DNA from: an uncultured Paenibacillus sp. | GTDB taxonomy: Bacteria > Bacillota > Bacilli > Paenibacillales > Paenibacillaceae | Reading direction: 5' to 3' | NCBI GenBank assembly: GCA_937895345.1 | Contig: CALAWP010000010.1 | Span: forward strand, 1 to 64,000 | DNA length: 64,000 bases | Shown here: positions 1-7,222 of the stretch, one piece after another | How the letters are laid out: each line of letters begins with the position of its first letter | Numbering within the stretch: position 1 is the stretch's first letter | Position numbers and translations under genes: made by a program | The notes under the pieces: generated by a model | The model's input: the letters and a program-made list of their open reading frames with translations, nothing else | Database searches by the model: none | What the model was told of the DNA's origin: nothing

Positions 1-61
1 CGGGTGCTGGAAAATGACTCGAAGTTATGTTCTAGAAATACTATACGAGGAGTGAAGCTTA

Positions 62-961
62 ATGCTTACAGGCGTTCAAGCGCTGTTGATCGGCGGAGAC
101 GCGAGGCAGCTGGAAGTGATCCGGAAGCTGTGCGAGCTTGACGCGACCGTGACGGTATGCGGCTTCGAGGGGCTGCATTCGCCGCTTGACGGAGCCGTGC
201 ATGCGGATTTTGACGAGGCGCCGTTCGAGGGAGCGGACGCATTGCTGCTGCCGGCCGTCGGCACCGACGATCACGGGCTCGTCCCGGCGGTGTTCAGCGA
301 CCGCGAGATGAGGCTGACGGAAAACCAGATCGGCGCATTGCCGCAGCATTGCACCGTCTATACGGGCATGGCCAAACCGTATTTGCGCGAATTGTGCCAG
401 CAGCGCGGCTTGAGGCTGGTGGAGCTGTTCGACCGCGACGACGTTGCCATATACAACTCGATTCCGACGGCCGAAGGCGCTTTGATGATGGCCATTCAGC
501 ATACCGACATTACGATCCACGGGTCGTCTTCCATGGTGCTCGGATTCGGACGAACGGGGATGACGATGGCCAGGACGCTACAAGGCTTGGGCTCCAAGGT
601 CAAGGTGGGAGTGAGGCGTTCGGAGCATTACGCAAGAGCTTTCGAGATGGGATTCGAGCCCTTCTACACGGGAGCATTGCTGCATCACGCAGGCAATATC
701 GACTTGCTTTTTAATACAATTCCGACTATGATAGTCACAGCGCAAATTATCGCAAATTTACCATCGCGGGCCGTCATTATCGACCTCGCATCAAAGCCTG
801 GCGGAACCGATTTCCGCTTTGCCGAGAAGCGGGGCATTAAGGCGATGCTTGCGCCCGGACTCCCCGGTATCGTCGCACCCAAATCAGCTGGACGTATTAT
901 GGCGGATTGCTTGAGCGGGTTGATTATGGACGACATGAACAAGCGGGGGAATGGGAAATGA
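62..961 (+). CDS. dpaA: Dipicolinate synthase subunit A (SpoVFA)
   Basis: This 299-residue protein is the dehydrogenase-like subunit of dipicolinate synthase. That enzyme converts dihydrodipicolinate to the DPA stored in the spore core and acts in the mother cell. A Rossmann dinucleotide motif, GFGRTGMTMA, lies near residue 160 after a substrate-side N-terminal domain. The C-terminal stretch ADLIDLASKPGG-like (seen here as IDLASKPGGTDF) is typical of the family. The ATG at 62 follows GAGGAGTG with normal spacing. The stop overlaps the dpaB start (ATGA at 958-961), so the two subunits are translationally coupled. Length and order match B. subtilis spoVFA-spoVFB. I see no convincing sigma-K promoter in the 61 bases available upstream; it may lie outside the window. 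Confidence 0.95.
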   Translation: MLTGVQALLIGGDARQLEVIRKLCELDATVTVCGFEGLHSPLDGAVHADFDEAPFEGADALLLPAVGTDDHGLVPAVFSDREMRLTENQIGALPQHCTVYTGMAKPYLRELCQQRGLRLVELFDRDDVAIYNSIPTAEGALMMAIQHTDITIHGSSSMVLGFGRTGMTMARTLQGLGSKVKVGVRRSEHYARAFEMGFEPFYTGALLHHAGNIDLLFNTIPTMIVTAQIIANLPSRAVIIDLASKPGGTDFRFAEKRGIKAMLAPGLPGIVAPKSAGRIMADCLSGLIMDDMNKRGNGK

Positions 962-1545
962 ATTGGAACGGTATAACGGTAGGCTACGCGTTGTCGGGCT
1001 CTCACTGCACGTTTGCGGAAGTCATGCCGCAGATTCAACGGTTTGTGGACGCCGGCGCCAAAGTGATTCCGATCGCATCGAACACGCTGGTGACGACCGA
1101 CACGAGATTCGGCACCGCCGCCGAATGGCAGCGGCAGCTGAAGGACATAACCGGCAACGATATTATTTCTACGATTGTGCAGGCGGAGCCGCTAGGCCCT
1201 TCGAAGCTGCTGGATGTGCTTGTCATTGCGCCATGCACGGGCAATACGACCAGCCGCTTGGCCAACGCGATCACCGACAGCGCCGTACTGATGGCCGCCA
1301 AGGCGCAAATGCGCAACAGCCGTCCTGTCGTGCTGGCCATATCGACGAACGACGGACTCGGTTTGAACGCCGCTAATATCGCGAAGCTGCTAGTGGCTAA
1401 ACATATTTATTTCGTGCCGTTCGGCCAGGACAATCCGGTCGACAAGCCCAATTCGCTCGTCGCCAGAATGGATTTGATCCTGGAGGCTTGCGAGGCCGCC
1501 CTTCATGGGAAGCAATTGCAGCCGCTGCTGGTGGAACGGCAATAA
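958..1545 (+). CDS. dpaB: Dipicolinate synthase subunit B (SpoVFB)
   Basis: This is the flavoprotein-like subunit of dipicolinate synthase, 195 residues from the ATG at 958. That start overlaps the dpaA stop by four bases. The reading frame stays open upstream to 907, but the in-frame ATG at 958 (MNWNGITVGYAL) sits at the coupled junction and gives the usual N-terminus. The phosphopantothenoylcysteine-decarboxylase-like fold is suggested by GYALSGSHCTFAEV at the N-terminus and by LVIAPCTGNTTSRLANAITD mid-protein. Together with DpaA it makes pyridine-2,6-dicarboxylate during late sporulation. It is followed by 213 bp without a gene, where asd would be expected. Confidence 0.94.
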   Translation: MNWNGITVGYALSGSHCTFAEVMPQIQRFVDAGAKVIPIASNTLVTTDTRFGTAAEWQRQLKDITGNDIISTIVQAEPLGPSKLLDVLVIAPCTGNTTSRLANAITDSAVLMAAKAQMRNSRPVVLAISTNDGLGLNAANIAKLLVAKHIYFVPFGQDNPVDKPNSLVARMDLILEACEAALHGKQLQPLLVERQ

Positions 1546-1632
1546 ATTCCACGATTCGGAAAGGGGAAAGGCAGCGGAAGCCGAAATACGGCGCACTAAT
1601 ATTCTACAGCTTCATGTTATCATAATCCGGCT

Positions 1633-1671
1633 GCCGCGCCCGTCTCGAAGGCAAGACACGGGCGGCGGACT
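1633..1671 (+). other. Imperfect GC-rich hairpin between dpaB and dapG
   Basis: Inside the 213-bp gap, GCCCGT and ACGGGC pair, extended by CCGC/GCGG with a one-base bulge. No T-run follows, so this is at most a weak terminator or an mRNA processing/pausing hairpin. Nothing else recognisable lies in the gap. Confidence 0.35.
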
Positions 1672-1758
1672 CCGGATTCAGATGCAACGGATAACGCAAT
1701 GATCACTCCCTGGCAACACGCTGCTCCAATCTTTCGGTCGGGCATGGGGGCTGACAAG

Positions 1759-2979
1759 ATGAGCATCCTGGTTCAAAAGTTCGGAGGAACATCGCTTTCT
1801 ACCGAATCGGCGAGAGAACGCGTGATCCATCATATTGCAAGGGAGCGGACGGCCGGTTACTCGGTCGTAGTCGTCGTGTCGGCCATGGGCCGCAAGGGCG
1901 AGCCTTACGCGACCGACACGCTTCTCGGCCTGATCCGAGATAACGGAGACAGCCTGCCGCCGCGGGAATTGGATATGCTGCAGGGATGCGGCGAAACGAT
2001 TTCCGCCGCGGTGATGTGCAGCCTGCTCCGCGCCAAAGGAATACCCGCAGAGGCGCTGAACGGCGCCGGCGCCGGCATCGTGACGGACGAGCAATTCGGC
2101 GGAGCCCGAATCAAGCACATTCGTCCCGACCGCATTCATCGGCTCCTCCAGGAGGGCCGCGTGGTGGTCGTTACCGGATTTCAGGGAATGACCGAGAACG
2201 GCGACGTCACGACGCTGGGAAGAGGCGGGAGCGACACGACGGCTACGGCGCTGGGCGCGGCGCTGCAAGCCGACATGGTCGACATATATACTGATGTCAG
2301 CGGCATTCTGACGGCCGATCCGCGTTACGTGAAGGAAGCGAAGCAGCTTTCTTTCGTCACGTATGCAGAAATTTGCAATATGGCCAGACAAGGAGCCAAA
2401 GTCATTCATCCGAGGGCAGTCGAGATTGCGCAGCAATCCCGCATCCCCGTACGAGTCAGATCGACGTTCACGGACGATCCCGGTACGCTCGTTTCGGATA
2501 CGGTTCGCGGCGCCGGCGATTATACGGTGAAGGACCGCCATGTCACGGGGATCGCCCATGCCCCCGGCGTCACGCAAATTTCGGTGTTTGCCGCGGAAAG
2601 CCGGAGCGACCTGCAGCTTCAAGTGTTTCAGACGATGGCCCGGCATCAGATCAGCGTCGATTTCATTAATGTGACGCCCAGCGGCGCAGTGTTCACCGTA
2701 TTTGACGAGCAGGCGTCCCGCGCCCTGGAACTTCTTCGGAACGCCGGCCTCGTTCCGAAGGCGCTTCACGGATGCGCCAAAATTTCGGTAATCGGCGGCG
2801 GCATGAACGGGCAGCCCGGCGTGATGGCCGGAATCGTAGAGGCAATGGCGGAGAGGAACATCACGATTCTCCAATCTGCGGATTCCAACACAACGATATG
2901 GGTACTCGTCCGCGAAGAAGATATGGCGGACGCACTTCAAGCCTTGCACGCTAAATTTGATCTTCATCTGCAGCAATGA
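1759..2979 (+). CDS. dapG: Aspartokinase I (DAP-type)
   Basis: This enzyme phosphorylates aspartate, the first step of the diaminopimelate/lysine/DPA pathway. The N-terminus MSILVQKFGGTSL carries the aspartokinase KFGGTS nucleotide motif. A kinase domain fills about residues 1-250 (GRGGSDTTATALGAAL, DVSGILTADPR), and two C-terminal ACT domains fill about residues 260-406. I place the start at ATG 1759 because KFGGTS must be near the N-terminus; the frame stays open to 1699 but the extra 20 residues look non-coding. It has 406 residues. Its place directly after dpaAB and before dapA is the B. subtilis dapG context, which favours the DAP-sensitive isozyme over LysC or ThrD. Confidence 0.93.
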   Translation: MSILVQKFGGTSLSTESARERVIHHIARERTAGYSVVVVVSAMGRKGEPYATDTLLGLIRDNGDSLPPRELDMLQGCGETISAAVMCSLLRAKGIPAEALNGAGAGIVTDEQFGGARIKHIRPDRIHRLLQEGRVVVVTGFQGMTENGDVTTLGRGGSDTTATALGAALQADMVDIYTDVSGILTADPRYVKEAKQLSFVTYAEICNMARQGAKVIHPRAVEIAQQSRIPVRVRSTFTDDPGTLVSDTVRGAGDYTVKDRHVTGIAHAPGVTQISVFAAESRSDLQLQVFQTMARHQISVDFINVTPSGAVFTVFDEQASRALELLRNAGLVPKALHGCAKISVIGGGMNGQPGVMAGIVEAMAERNITILQSADSNTTIWVLVREEDMADALQALHAKFDLHLQQ

Positions 2980-3060
2980 TCGACATTTTCATTTATTCGC
3001 TATATAAGTTGAAGTCTGACTCGCAGCCGGCTTATATAGAGACTTACAGGAGGAGTCGGA

Positions 3061-3936
3061 ATGGATTTCGGAAGATTGATTACGGCAATGGTTACGCCAT
3101 TTCACGAGGATGGCAGCATCGATTGGGACACGACGGCTAAGCTCGTCGATCATTTGATTGAGGTTCAGCGGAACGACAGCCTCGTCGTAGCCGGAACGAC
3201 CGGCGAATCGCCGACGCTGTCGGACGAGGAGAAGCTGGAGCTGTTCCGTTTCGTCGTTCGGCAAGCCGCCGGACGCTGCAAAGTGATTGCCGGCACGGGC
3301 AGCAACAATACGGCCCATACGGTACGCCTGACGCGGGAAGCGGAAGCTTGCGGCGTTGACGGCATATTGCTTGTGGCGCCTTACTACAACAAGCCTTCCC
3401 AGGAAGGGCTGTACCGGCATTTCAAGGCGGCGGCGGAAGCGACATCTCTGCCGGTTATGCTTTACAATGTCGAGGGGCGCACGGGCGTCAATATTTCGGT
3501 GGAGACGACGCTTCGGCTGGCCGAGCTGCCGAATGTCGTCGCGACCAAGGATTGCGCGTCTCTGGAGCAGCTGGGACTCATCGCCAAAGGAGCTCCCGCC
3601 GGCTTCAAGGTGTACAGCGGCGAAGACACCGCGACTCTTCCGGCGCTTTCCGTCGGCGCTTACGGCATCGTCAGCGTTGCGGCTCATTTGATCGGCGCGG
3701 AAATGAAACAAATGATCGCCGATTACTTGAACGGAGACGCGGCCAAGGCGGCCGAATGGCACGGGAAGCTGTATCCCGTGTTGAAAGGGCTGTTCCATTG
3801 CCCTCATCCGGTGCCGAATCCCGTCGCCGTCAAATACGCGCTTTCGATCAAAGGACTGCCCGTCGGCGGCGTAAGGCTGCCGCTCGTAGCGGTGAACGAT
3901 CAAGAAGCGGAATTTTTGCGCCAACTGCTGGCCTGA
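3061..3936 (+). CDS. dapA: 4-hydroxy-tetrahydrodipicolinate synthase
   Basis: This lyase condenses pyruvate with aspartate semialdehyde. Its product chain feeds peptidoglycan DAP, lysine and, through DpaAB, spore DPA. The 291-residue length is normal. Family signatures are AGTTGESPTLSDEEK (substrate loop), PYYNKPSQEGLYRHF (the Tyr of the catalytic triad), YNVEGRTGVNI and ATKDCASLEQL (Schiff-base Lys in the TKD context). ATG 3061 follows ACAGGAGGAG. It lies 81 bp after dapG in the same orientation, so co-transcription is likely. A strong intrinsic terminator follows at 3999. Confidence 0.95.
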   Translation: MDFGRLITAMVTPFHEDGSIDWDTTAKLVDHLIEVQRNDSLVVAGTTGESPTLSDEEKLELFRFVVRQAAGRCKVIAGTGSNNTAHTVRLTREAEACGVDGILLVAPYYNKPSQEGLYRHFKAAAEATSLPVMLYNVEGRTGVNISVETTLRLAELPNVVATKDCASLEQLGLIAKGAPAGFKVYSGEDTATLPALSVGAYGIVSVAAHLIGAEMKQMIADYLNGDAAKAAEWHGKLYPVLKGLFHCPHPVPNPVAVKYALSIKGLPVGGVRLPLVAVNDQEAEFLRQLLA

Positions 3937-3998
3937 TCGGCCTCGGCAGGCTCAATGTGTCGCCTGCCGGCCGGAATTCGCCGCGTTATCGCATGCAG

Positions 3999-4027
3999 CC
4001 GATGCTGATCCAGCATCGGTTTTCTTT
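3999..4027 (+). terminator. Intrinsic terminator after dapA
   Basis: CCGATGCTG pairs perfectly with CAGCATCGG across a 3-nt loop, followed by TTTTCTTT. It closes the dpaA-dapA unit. Confidence 0.85.
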
Positions 4028-4067
4028 ATTTGGGAAACCTATTGTCATGAAGAAAATCGGGTTCCAC

Positions 4068-4097
4068 TTGTATTCCAGCTTTTTCATCATGTATAAT
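4068..4097 (+). promoter_or_regulatory. Candidate sigma-A promoter for RNase J
   Basis: TTGTAT (4068-4073), an 18-bp spacer, and a perfect TATAAT (4092-4097). It would give a leader of roughly 210 nt before the coding start at 4317. Confidence 0.55.
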
Positions 4098-4316
4098 GAT
4101 CACAAGTGACTGGGTGCGGCAAATTGATGGATGAAATCGTGCAACCGCCAGAGCGGCATCTGGCGGCTGGCGAATAGGATTGGGCTTGTACAAGTCTTCT
4201 ATTGCCATGCGCTGGGAAGGCCGCTGCAGCAGCAGACTGGCTTCCGGCGGGCAAAAAGGATATTCATTATGCAAGGAACAGGAAAATAAAACCATTATTG
4301 GGAGGTATAGATTCAC

Positions 4317-5996
4317 TTGTCAAAAAAGAACAACCAGGATAAGCTGCTTATTTTTGCACTTGGCGGAGTAGGCGAAATCGGTAAAAATATGTATGTCATC
4401 CAATACAATAACGATATTGTAGTGGTCGACTCGGGCTTGAAGTTTCCCGAAGAGGATATGCTGGGCATTGATATCGTCATTCCGGATATTTCGTATTTGA
4501 CCGACAACCGCGACAAAGTGCGCGGCATACTCATTACGCACGGACACGAGGATCACATCGGCGGCTTGCCTTATGTGCTTCGGCATCTGAACGTTCCCGT
4601 ATACGGCACGAAGCTGACGCTCGGCCTCATTGAAGGCAAGCTGAAAGAGGCCGGCCTGCTGGGCGAAACGAAGCGGATTCTGATCAATGCGGATTCCGAG
4701 GTTCAGCTCGGATCGATCCGCGCCAGCTTCTTCAAGACGAACCACAGCATTCCCGATTCCGTCGGCGTATGTCTCGACACGCCGGAAGGGATCGTCGTTC
4801 ATACGGGGGACTTCAAGTTCGACCATACGCCGGTCAACGATCAGTTCGCCGATTTGCAGCGGATCGCCGAAATCGGCAAACGGGGCGTGCTCGCCTTGCT
4901 TTCGGACAGCACGAACGCCGAACGCCCGGGTTACACGCCATCGGAGAGCAAGGTGGGCGACGAGCTGGAGGACATCTTCCGCAAATCGACGCAGCGCGTA
5001 GTCGTCGCCACATTCGCGTCGAACGTGCACCGCATTCAACAAATTATTAACGCTTCGATAGCAACCCGCCGCAAAATTGCTGTCGTAGGCCGCAGCATGG
5101 TCAACGTCGTATCGATCGCATCCGAGCTTGGTTATTTGAACATCCCCGAAGGCATGCTGATCGAGCCCGAAGAGGTGAACAAGCTTGCCGCCGACCGCGT
5201 CGTCATTCTTTGCACGGGCAGCCAAGGCGAGCCGATGTCCGCGCTTACCCGCATGGCGCGCTCGACGCACCGCAAGGTCGACATCCTGCCGGGAGATACG
5301 GTGATCATTGCCGCGACGCCGATCCCGGGCAACGAACGTTACGTCGGACGAACCGTCGACGAGCTGTTCCGGCTGGGAGCCAACGTCATTTACGGACCGG
5401 GATCGGTTTCGGGCGTTCACGTATCGGGCCACGGCAGCCAGGAAGAGCTTAAGCTCATGCTGAATCTGATCAAACCGAAATATTTTATTCCGATTCACGG
5501 CGAATACCGCATGCTCCGCCTGCACGGCAAGCTGGGCGAATCGATCGGCATCGACCGCGAAAACATTTTTATCGTCGACAACGGCGATACGGTGGAGTTT
5601 CAAGGAGGCGTCGCCCGCAAAGGCGCCAAAGTGCAAGCCGGCAACGTGCTGATTGACGGTCTGGGCGTCGGCGACGTCGGCAATATCGTATTGCGCGATC
5701 GGAAGCTTCTTTCCCAGGACGGCATTTTGGTCGTCGTCGTCACGCTCAGCAAGCAGGACGGCACCATTTTGTCCGGTCCCGACATTATTTCCCGCGGCTT
5801 CGTATACGTCCGGGAATCCGAGGGCTTGCTGGACGAGGCTAACCGGATCGTCACCTCGACGCTGAACAAGCTGATGAACGACAAAGTCAACGAATGGGCT
5901 TCTCTGAAGACGAACGTCAAGGATGCCCTGGGCCGTTTCCTGTATGAGCAAACGCGCCGCCGTCCGATGATTTTGCCGATTATAATGGAAGTTTAA
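4317..5996 (+). CDS. rnj: Ribonuclease J (J1-like catalytic motif, at the rnjB locus)
   Basis: This is a 559-residue metallo-beta-lactamase/beta-CASP ribonuclease with 5'-3' exo- and endonuclease roles in mRNA turnover. The zinc motif HGHEDHIGG is near residue 77, TGDFKFD near 160, SDSTNAERPGY near 185, and the C-terminus ends RRPMILPIIMEV. Synteny (after dapA, before tepA) is that of B. subtilis rnjB. However, the intact HxHxDH resembles J1, not the degenerate HGHDEN of B. subtilis J2. The start is TTG 4317 with GGGAGG about 11 nt upstream; there is no better in-frame start. A long structured leader precedes it, which could mediate autoregulation (inference). I therefore give a neutral symbol. 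Confidence 0.93.
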   Translation: MSKKNNQDKLLIFALGGVGEIGKNMYVIQYNNDIVVVDSGLKFPEEDMLGIDIVIPDISYLTDNRDKVRGILITHGHEDHIGGLPYVLRHLNVPVYGTKLTLGLIEGKLKEAGLLGETKRILINADSEVQLGSIRASFFKTNHSIPDSVGVCLDTPEGIVVHTGDFKFDHTPVNDQFADLQRIAEIGKRGVLALLSDSTNAERPGYTPSESKVGDELEDIFRKSTQRVVVATFASNVHRIQQIINASIATRRKIAVVGRSMVNVVSIASELGYLNIPEGMLIEPEEVNKLAADRVVILCTGSQGEPMSALTRMARSTHRKVDILPGDTVIIAATPIPGNERYVGRTVDELFRLGANVIYGPGSVSGVHVSGHGSQEELKLMLNLIKPKYFIPIHGEYRMLRLHGKLGESIGIDRENIFIVDNGDTVEFQGGVARKGAKVQAGNVLIDGLGVGDVGNIVLRDRKLLSQDGILVVVVTLSKQDGTILSGPDIISRGFVYVRESEGLLDEANRIVTSTLNKLMNDKVNEWASLKTNVKDALGRFLYEQTRRRPMILPIIMEV

Positions 5997-6020
5997 GATC
6001 ACCCACCCATCACGGATGAT

Positions 6021-6067
6021 GCCGCATGTTTCGTACAACAGGACGATGCATGCGGCTTGTCGTTTTT
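6021..6067 (+). terminator. Probable terminator after RNase J
   Basis: GCCGCATG (6021-6028) pairs with CATGCGGC (6049-6056) over a 20-nt loop. TTGTCGTTTTT follows. Confidence 0.6.
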
Positions 6068-6092
6068 AGTCCGGCTGCGCTTAGCCGCCATT

Positions 6093-6122
6093 CGCATAAA
6101 AAATCGTTCCGTCCCCATACTA
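6093..6122 (+). promoter_or_regulatory. Sigma-G/F-like forespore promoter for tepA
   Basis: CGCATA (6093-6098), a 17-bp spacer, and CATACTA (6116-6122). Known consensus: TGMATA / CATAMTA for sigma-G and GYATA for sigma-F. The -10 is a perfect match and the -35 matches 5 of 6. The implied transcription start near 6130 fits the ATG at 6157 rather than the TTG at 6136. Confidence 0.6.
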
Positions 6123-6156
6123 TGACAAGCCGACATTGACAAAGGGGACATGCCGA

Positions 6157-6912
6157 ATGAGAAACGACTGGATGAACGAATTTCCGGGAGGACCGGAGAC
6201 GGGCACGGACGACAAAAGAAAAGGGAGCGCGATCGCAGACAACATTCAGCAGCTGGGAACCGCCTTGCCGCCGTCGCCGGCCGAATCCAACATTTTTTGC
6301 ATGACGATTATCGGGCAGGTTGAAGGACATCTGGTGCTCCCGCCGCAAAACAAAACGACCAAATACGAGCACATCATTCCCCAGCTCGTCGCCGCGGAGC
6401 AAAATCAAAAAATCGAAGGCGTGCTGGTCGTTTTGAACACGGTCGGAGGCGACGTGGAAGCGGGGCTGGCCATCGCGGAAATGATCGCATCCTTGTCGAA
6501 ACCTTCCGTCACGATTGTGCTGGGCGGCGGACATTCGATCGGCGTGCCGATCGCGGTTGCCGGCAACAAATCGTTTATCGCCGAGACCGCTACGATGACA
6601 ATTCATCCGATCCGGCTGAACGGGCTTGTTATCGGCGTTCCGCAAACGTTTGAATATTTGGACAAAATGCAGGAGCGCGTCGTCCGTTTCGTTACGGCCC
6701 ATTCCAACGTGACGGAGCAGACGTTCAAAGATTTGATGTTCAAGACGGGCGAGCTGACGCGCGATATCGGGACGACCGTCATCGGCATCGATGCGGTCAA
6801 GCACGGTCTGATCGACGCCGTCGGCGGGCTCGGAGACGCAATCAAGGAGCTTAACGGCATGATCGAAGCGCGCAGGGCCGCCGCGATACCGGCCGGAGGG
6901 GTGATGGCATGA
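6157..6912 (+). CDS. tepA: TepA/YmfB, ClpP-like serine peptidase of spore outgrowth
   Basis: This is a 251-residue member of the ClpP/crotonase-like peptidases. LNTVGGDVEAGLAIAE forms the oxyanion-hole region, GGGHSIGVPIAVAG carries the nucleophile Ser, and MTIHPIR carries the catalytic His. The ATG at 6157 is preceded by AAAGGGGA at 8-nt spacing. An upstream TTG at 6136 is less likely because it would sit almost at the transcription start of the forespore-type promoter. In B. subtilis this protein was first described as translocation-enhancing and later as a forespore ClpP-like protease linked to spore outgrowth. The sigma-G-like promoter here supports the second role. It overlaps ylzJ by ATGA. 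Confidence 0.9.
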   Translation: MRNDWMNEFPGGPETGTDDKRKGSAIADNIQQLGTALPPSPAESNIFCMTIIGQVEGHLVLPPQNKTTKYEHIIPQLVAAEQNQKIEGVLVVLNTVGGDVEAGLAIAEMIASLSKPSVTIVLGGGHSIGVPIAVAGNKSFIAETATMTIHPIRLNGLVIGVPQTFEYLDKMQERVVRFVTAHSNVTEQTFKDLMFKTGELTRDIGTTVIGIDAVKHGLIDAVGGLGDAIKELNGMIEARRAAAIPAGGVMA

Positions 6913-7142
6913 CGCTGTATACGATGATGCCGATGGAACTCGTGCTGCAAGGGTACGACGATGACCGGGAAGAAACGGTCGAGATTACCGCCCGCGGCAT
7001 CCGGATGCAGGTCGTTCCCGTAGCGCCGGGCATGGGACGCATCGTCCGCCTGCTCGATTGCAAGCTTGACGATTATTTGGATCCGGGTCTGACGCCGGGA
7101 ACGATCGTTCCGTTTGACGGCGCCGCAAGCCGGCGCTCCTGA
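6909..7142 (+). CDS. ylzJ: YlzJ-like small protein
   Basis: This is a 77-residue protein of the YlzJ family, conserved between tepA and spoIIIE in Bacillales. Its ATG overlaps the tepA stop (ATGA), so it is translationally coupled. No catalytic motif or membrane segment is visible. The N-terminus MTLYTMMPMELVLQG is the conserved part. Function is unknown; co-expression with TepA suggests a shared spore-related role (inference). Confidence 0.85.
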   Translation: MTLYTMMPMELVLQGYDDDREETVEITARGIRMQVVPVAPGMGRIVRLLDCKLDDYLDPGLTPGTIVPFDGAASRRS

Positions 7143-7192
7143 ATTTCGCCTGCCGATTCGCCTCATCTCGATAGCCCCAGAAGCTGGTAGTA

Positions 7193-7201
7193 TGCTATAA
7201 T
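7193..7201 (+). promoter_or_regulatory. Extended -10 promoter for spoIIIE
   Basis: TGC-TATAAT is an extended -10 element (TGn directly before TATAAT at 7196-7201) with no good -35. The start of transcription would be near 7208, leaving a very short leader before TTG 7223. Confidence 0.5.
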
Positions 7202-7222
7202 GGGAAACCAGAGGTGACGGAA

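Larger units (their letters stand above)
3937..4316 (+). other. 380-bp non-coding stretch: dapA terminator plus RNase J promoter and leader
   Basis: The stretch holds the dapA terminator (3999-4027), a candidate promoter (4068-4097), and then about 210 nt of apparent 5' leader before the TTG start of the RNase J gene. The leader contains a perfect 8-bp stem, CCGCCAGA (4145-4152) with TCTGGCGG (4159-4166). A second, imperfect GGAAG...CTTCC hairpin lies around 4206-4237. I see no coding potential there. Confidence 0.6.

Noticed and set aside
1..61. Sigma-K promoter for dpaA
   Set aside because: I could not find an AC...CATANNNTA arrangement in the available bases; it may be upstream of the window.
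1546..1758. Remnant of asd
   Set aside because: No frame in the gap shows recognisable Asd motifs, and it is too short for the gene.
4320..6038. 572-codon antisense ORF opposite RNase J, and similar long antisense ORFs opposite spoIIIE (7835-9961) and the double-VWA gene (56573-58246)
   Set aside because: High GC leaves the antisense frames open. They have Arg/His-rich translations with no family motifs and no ribosome sites.
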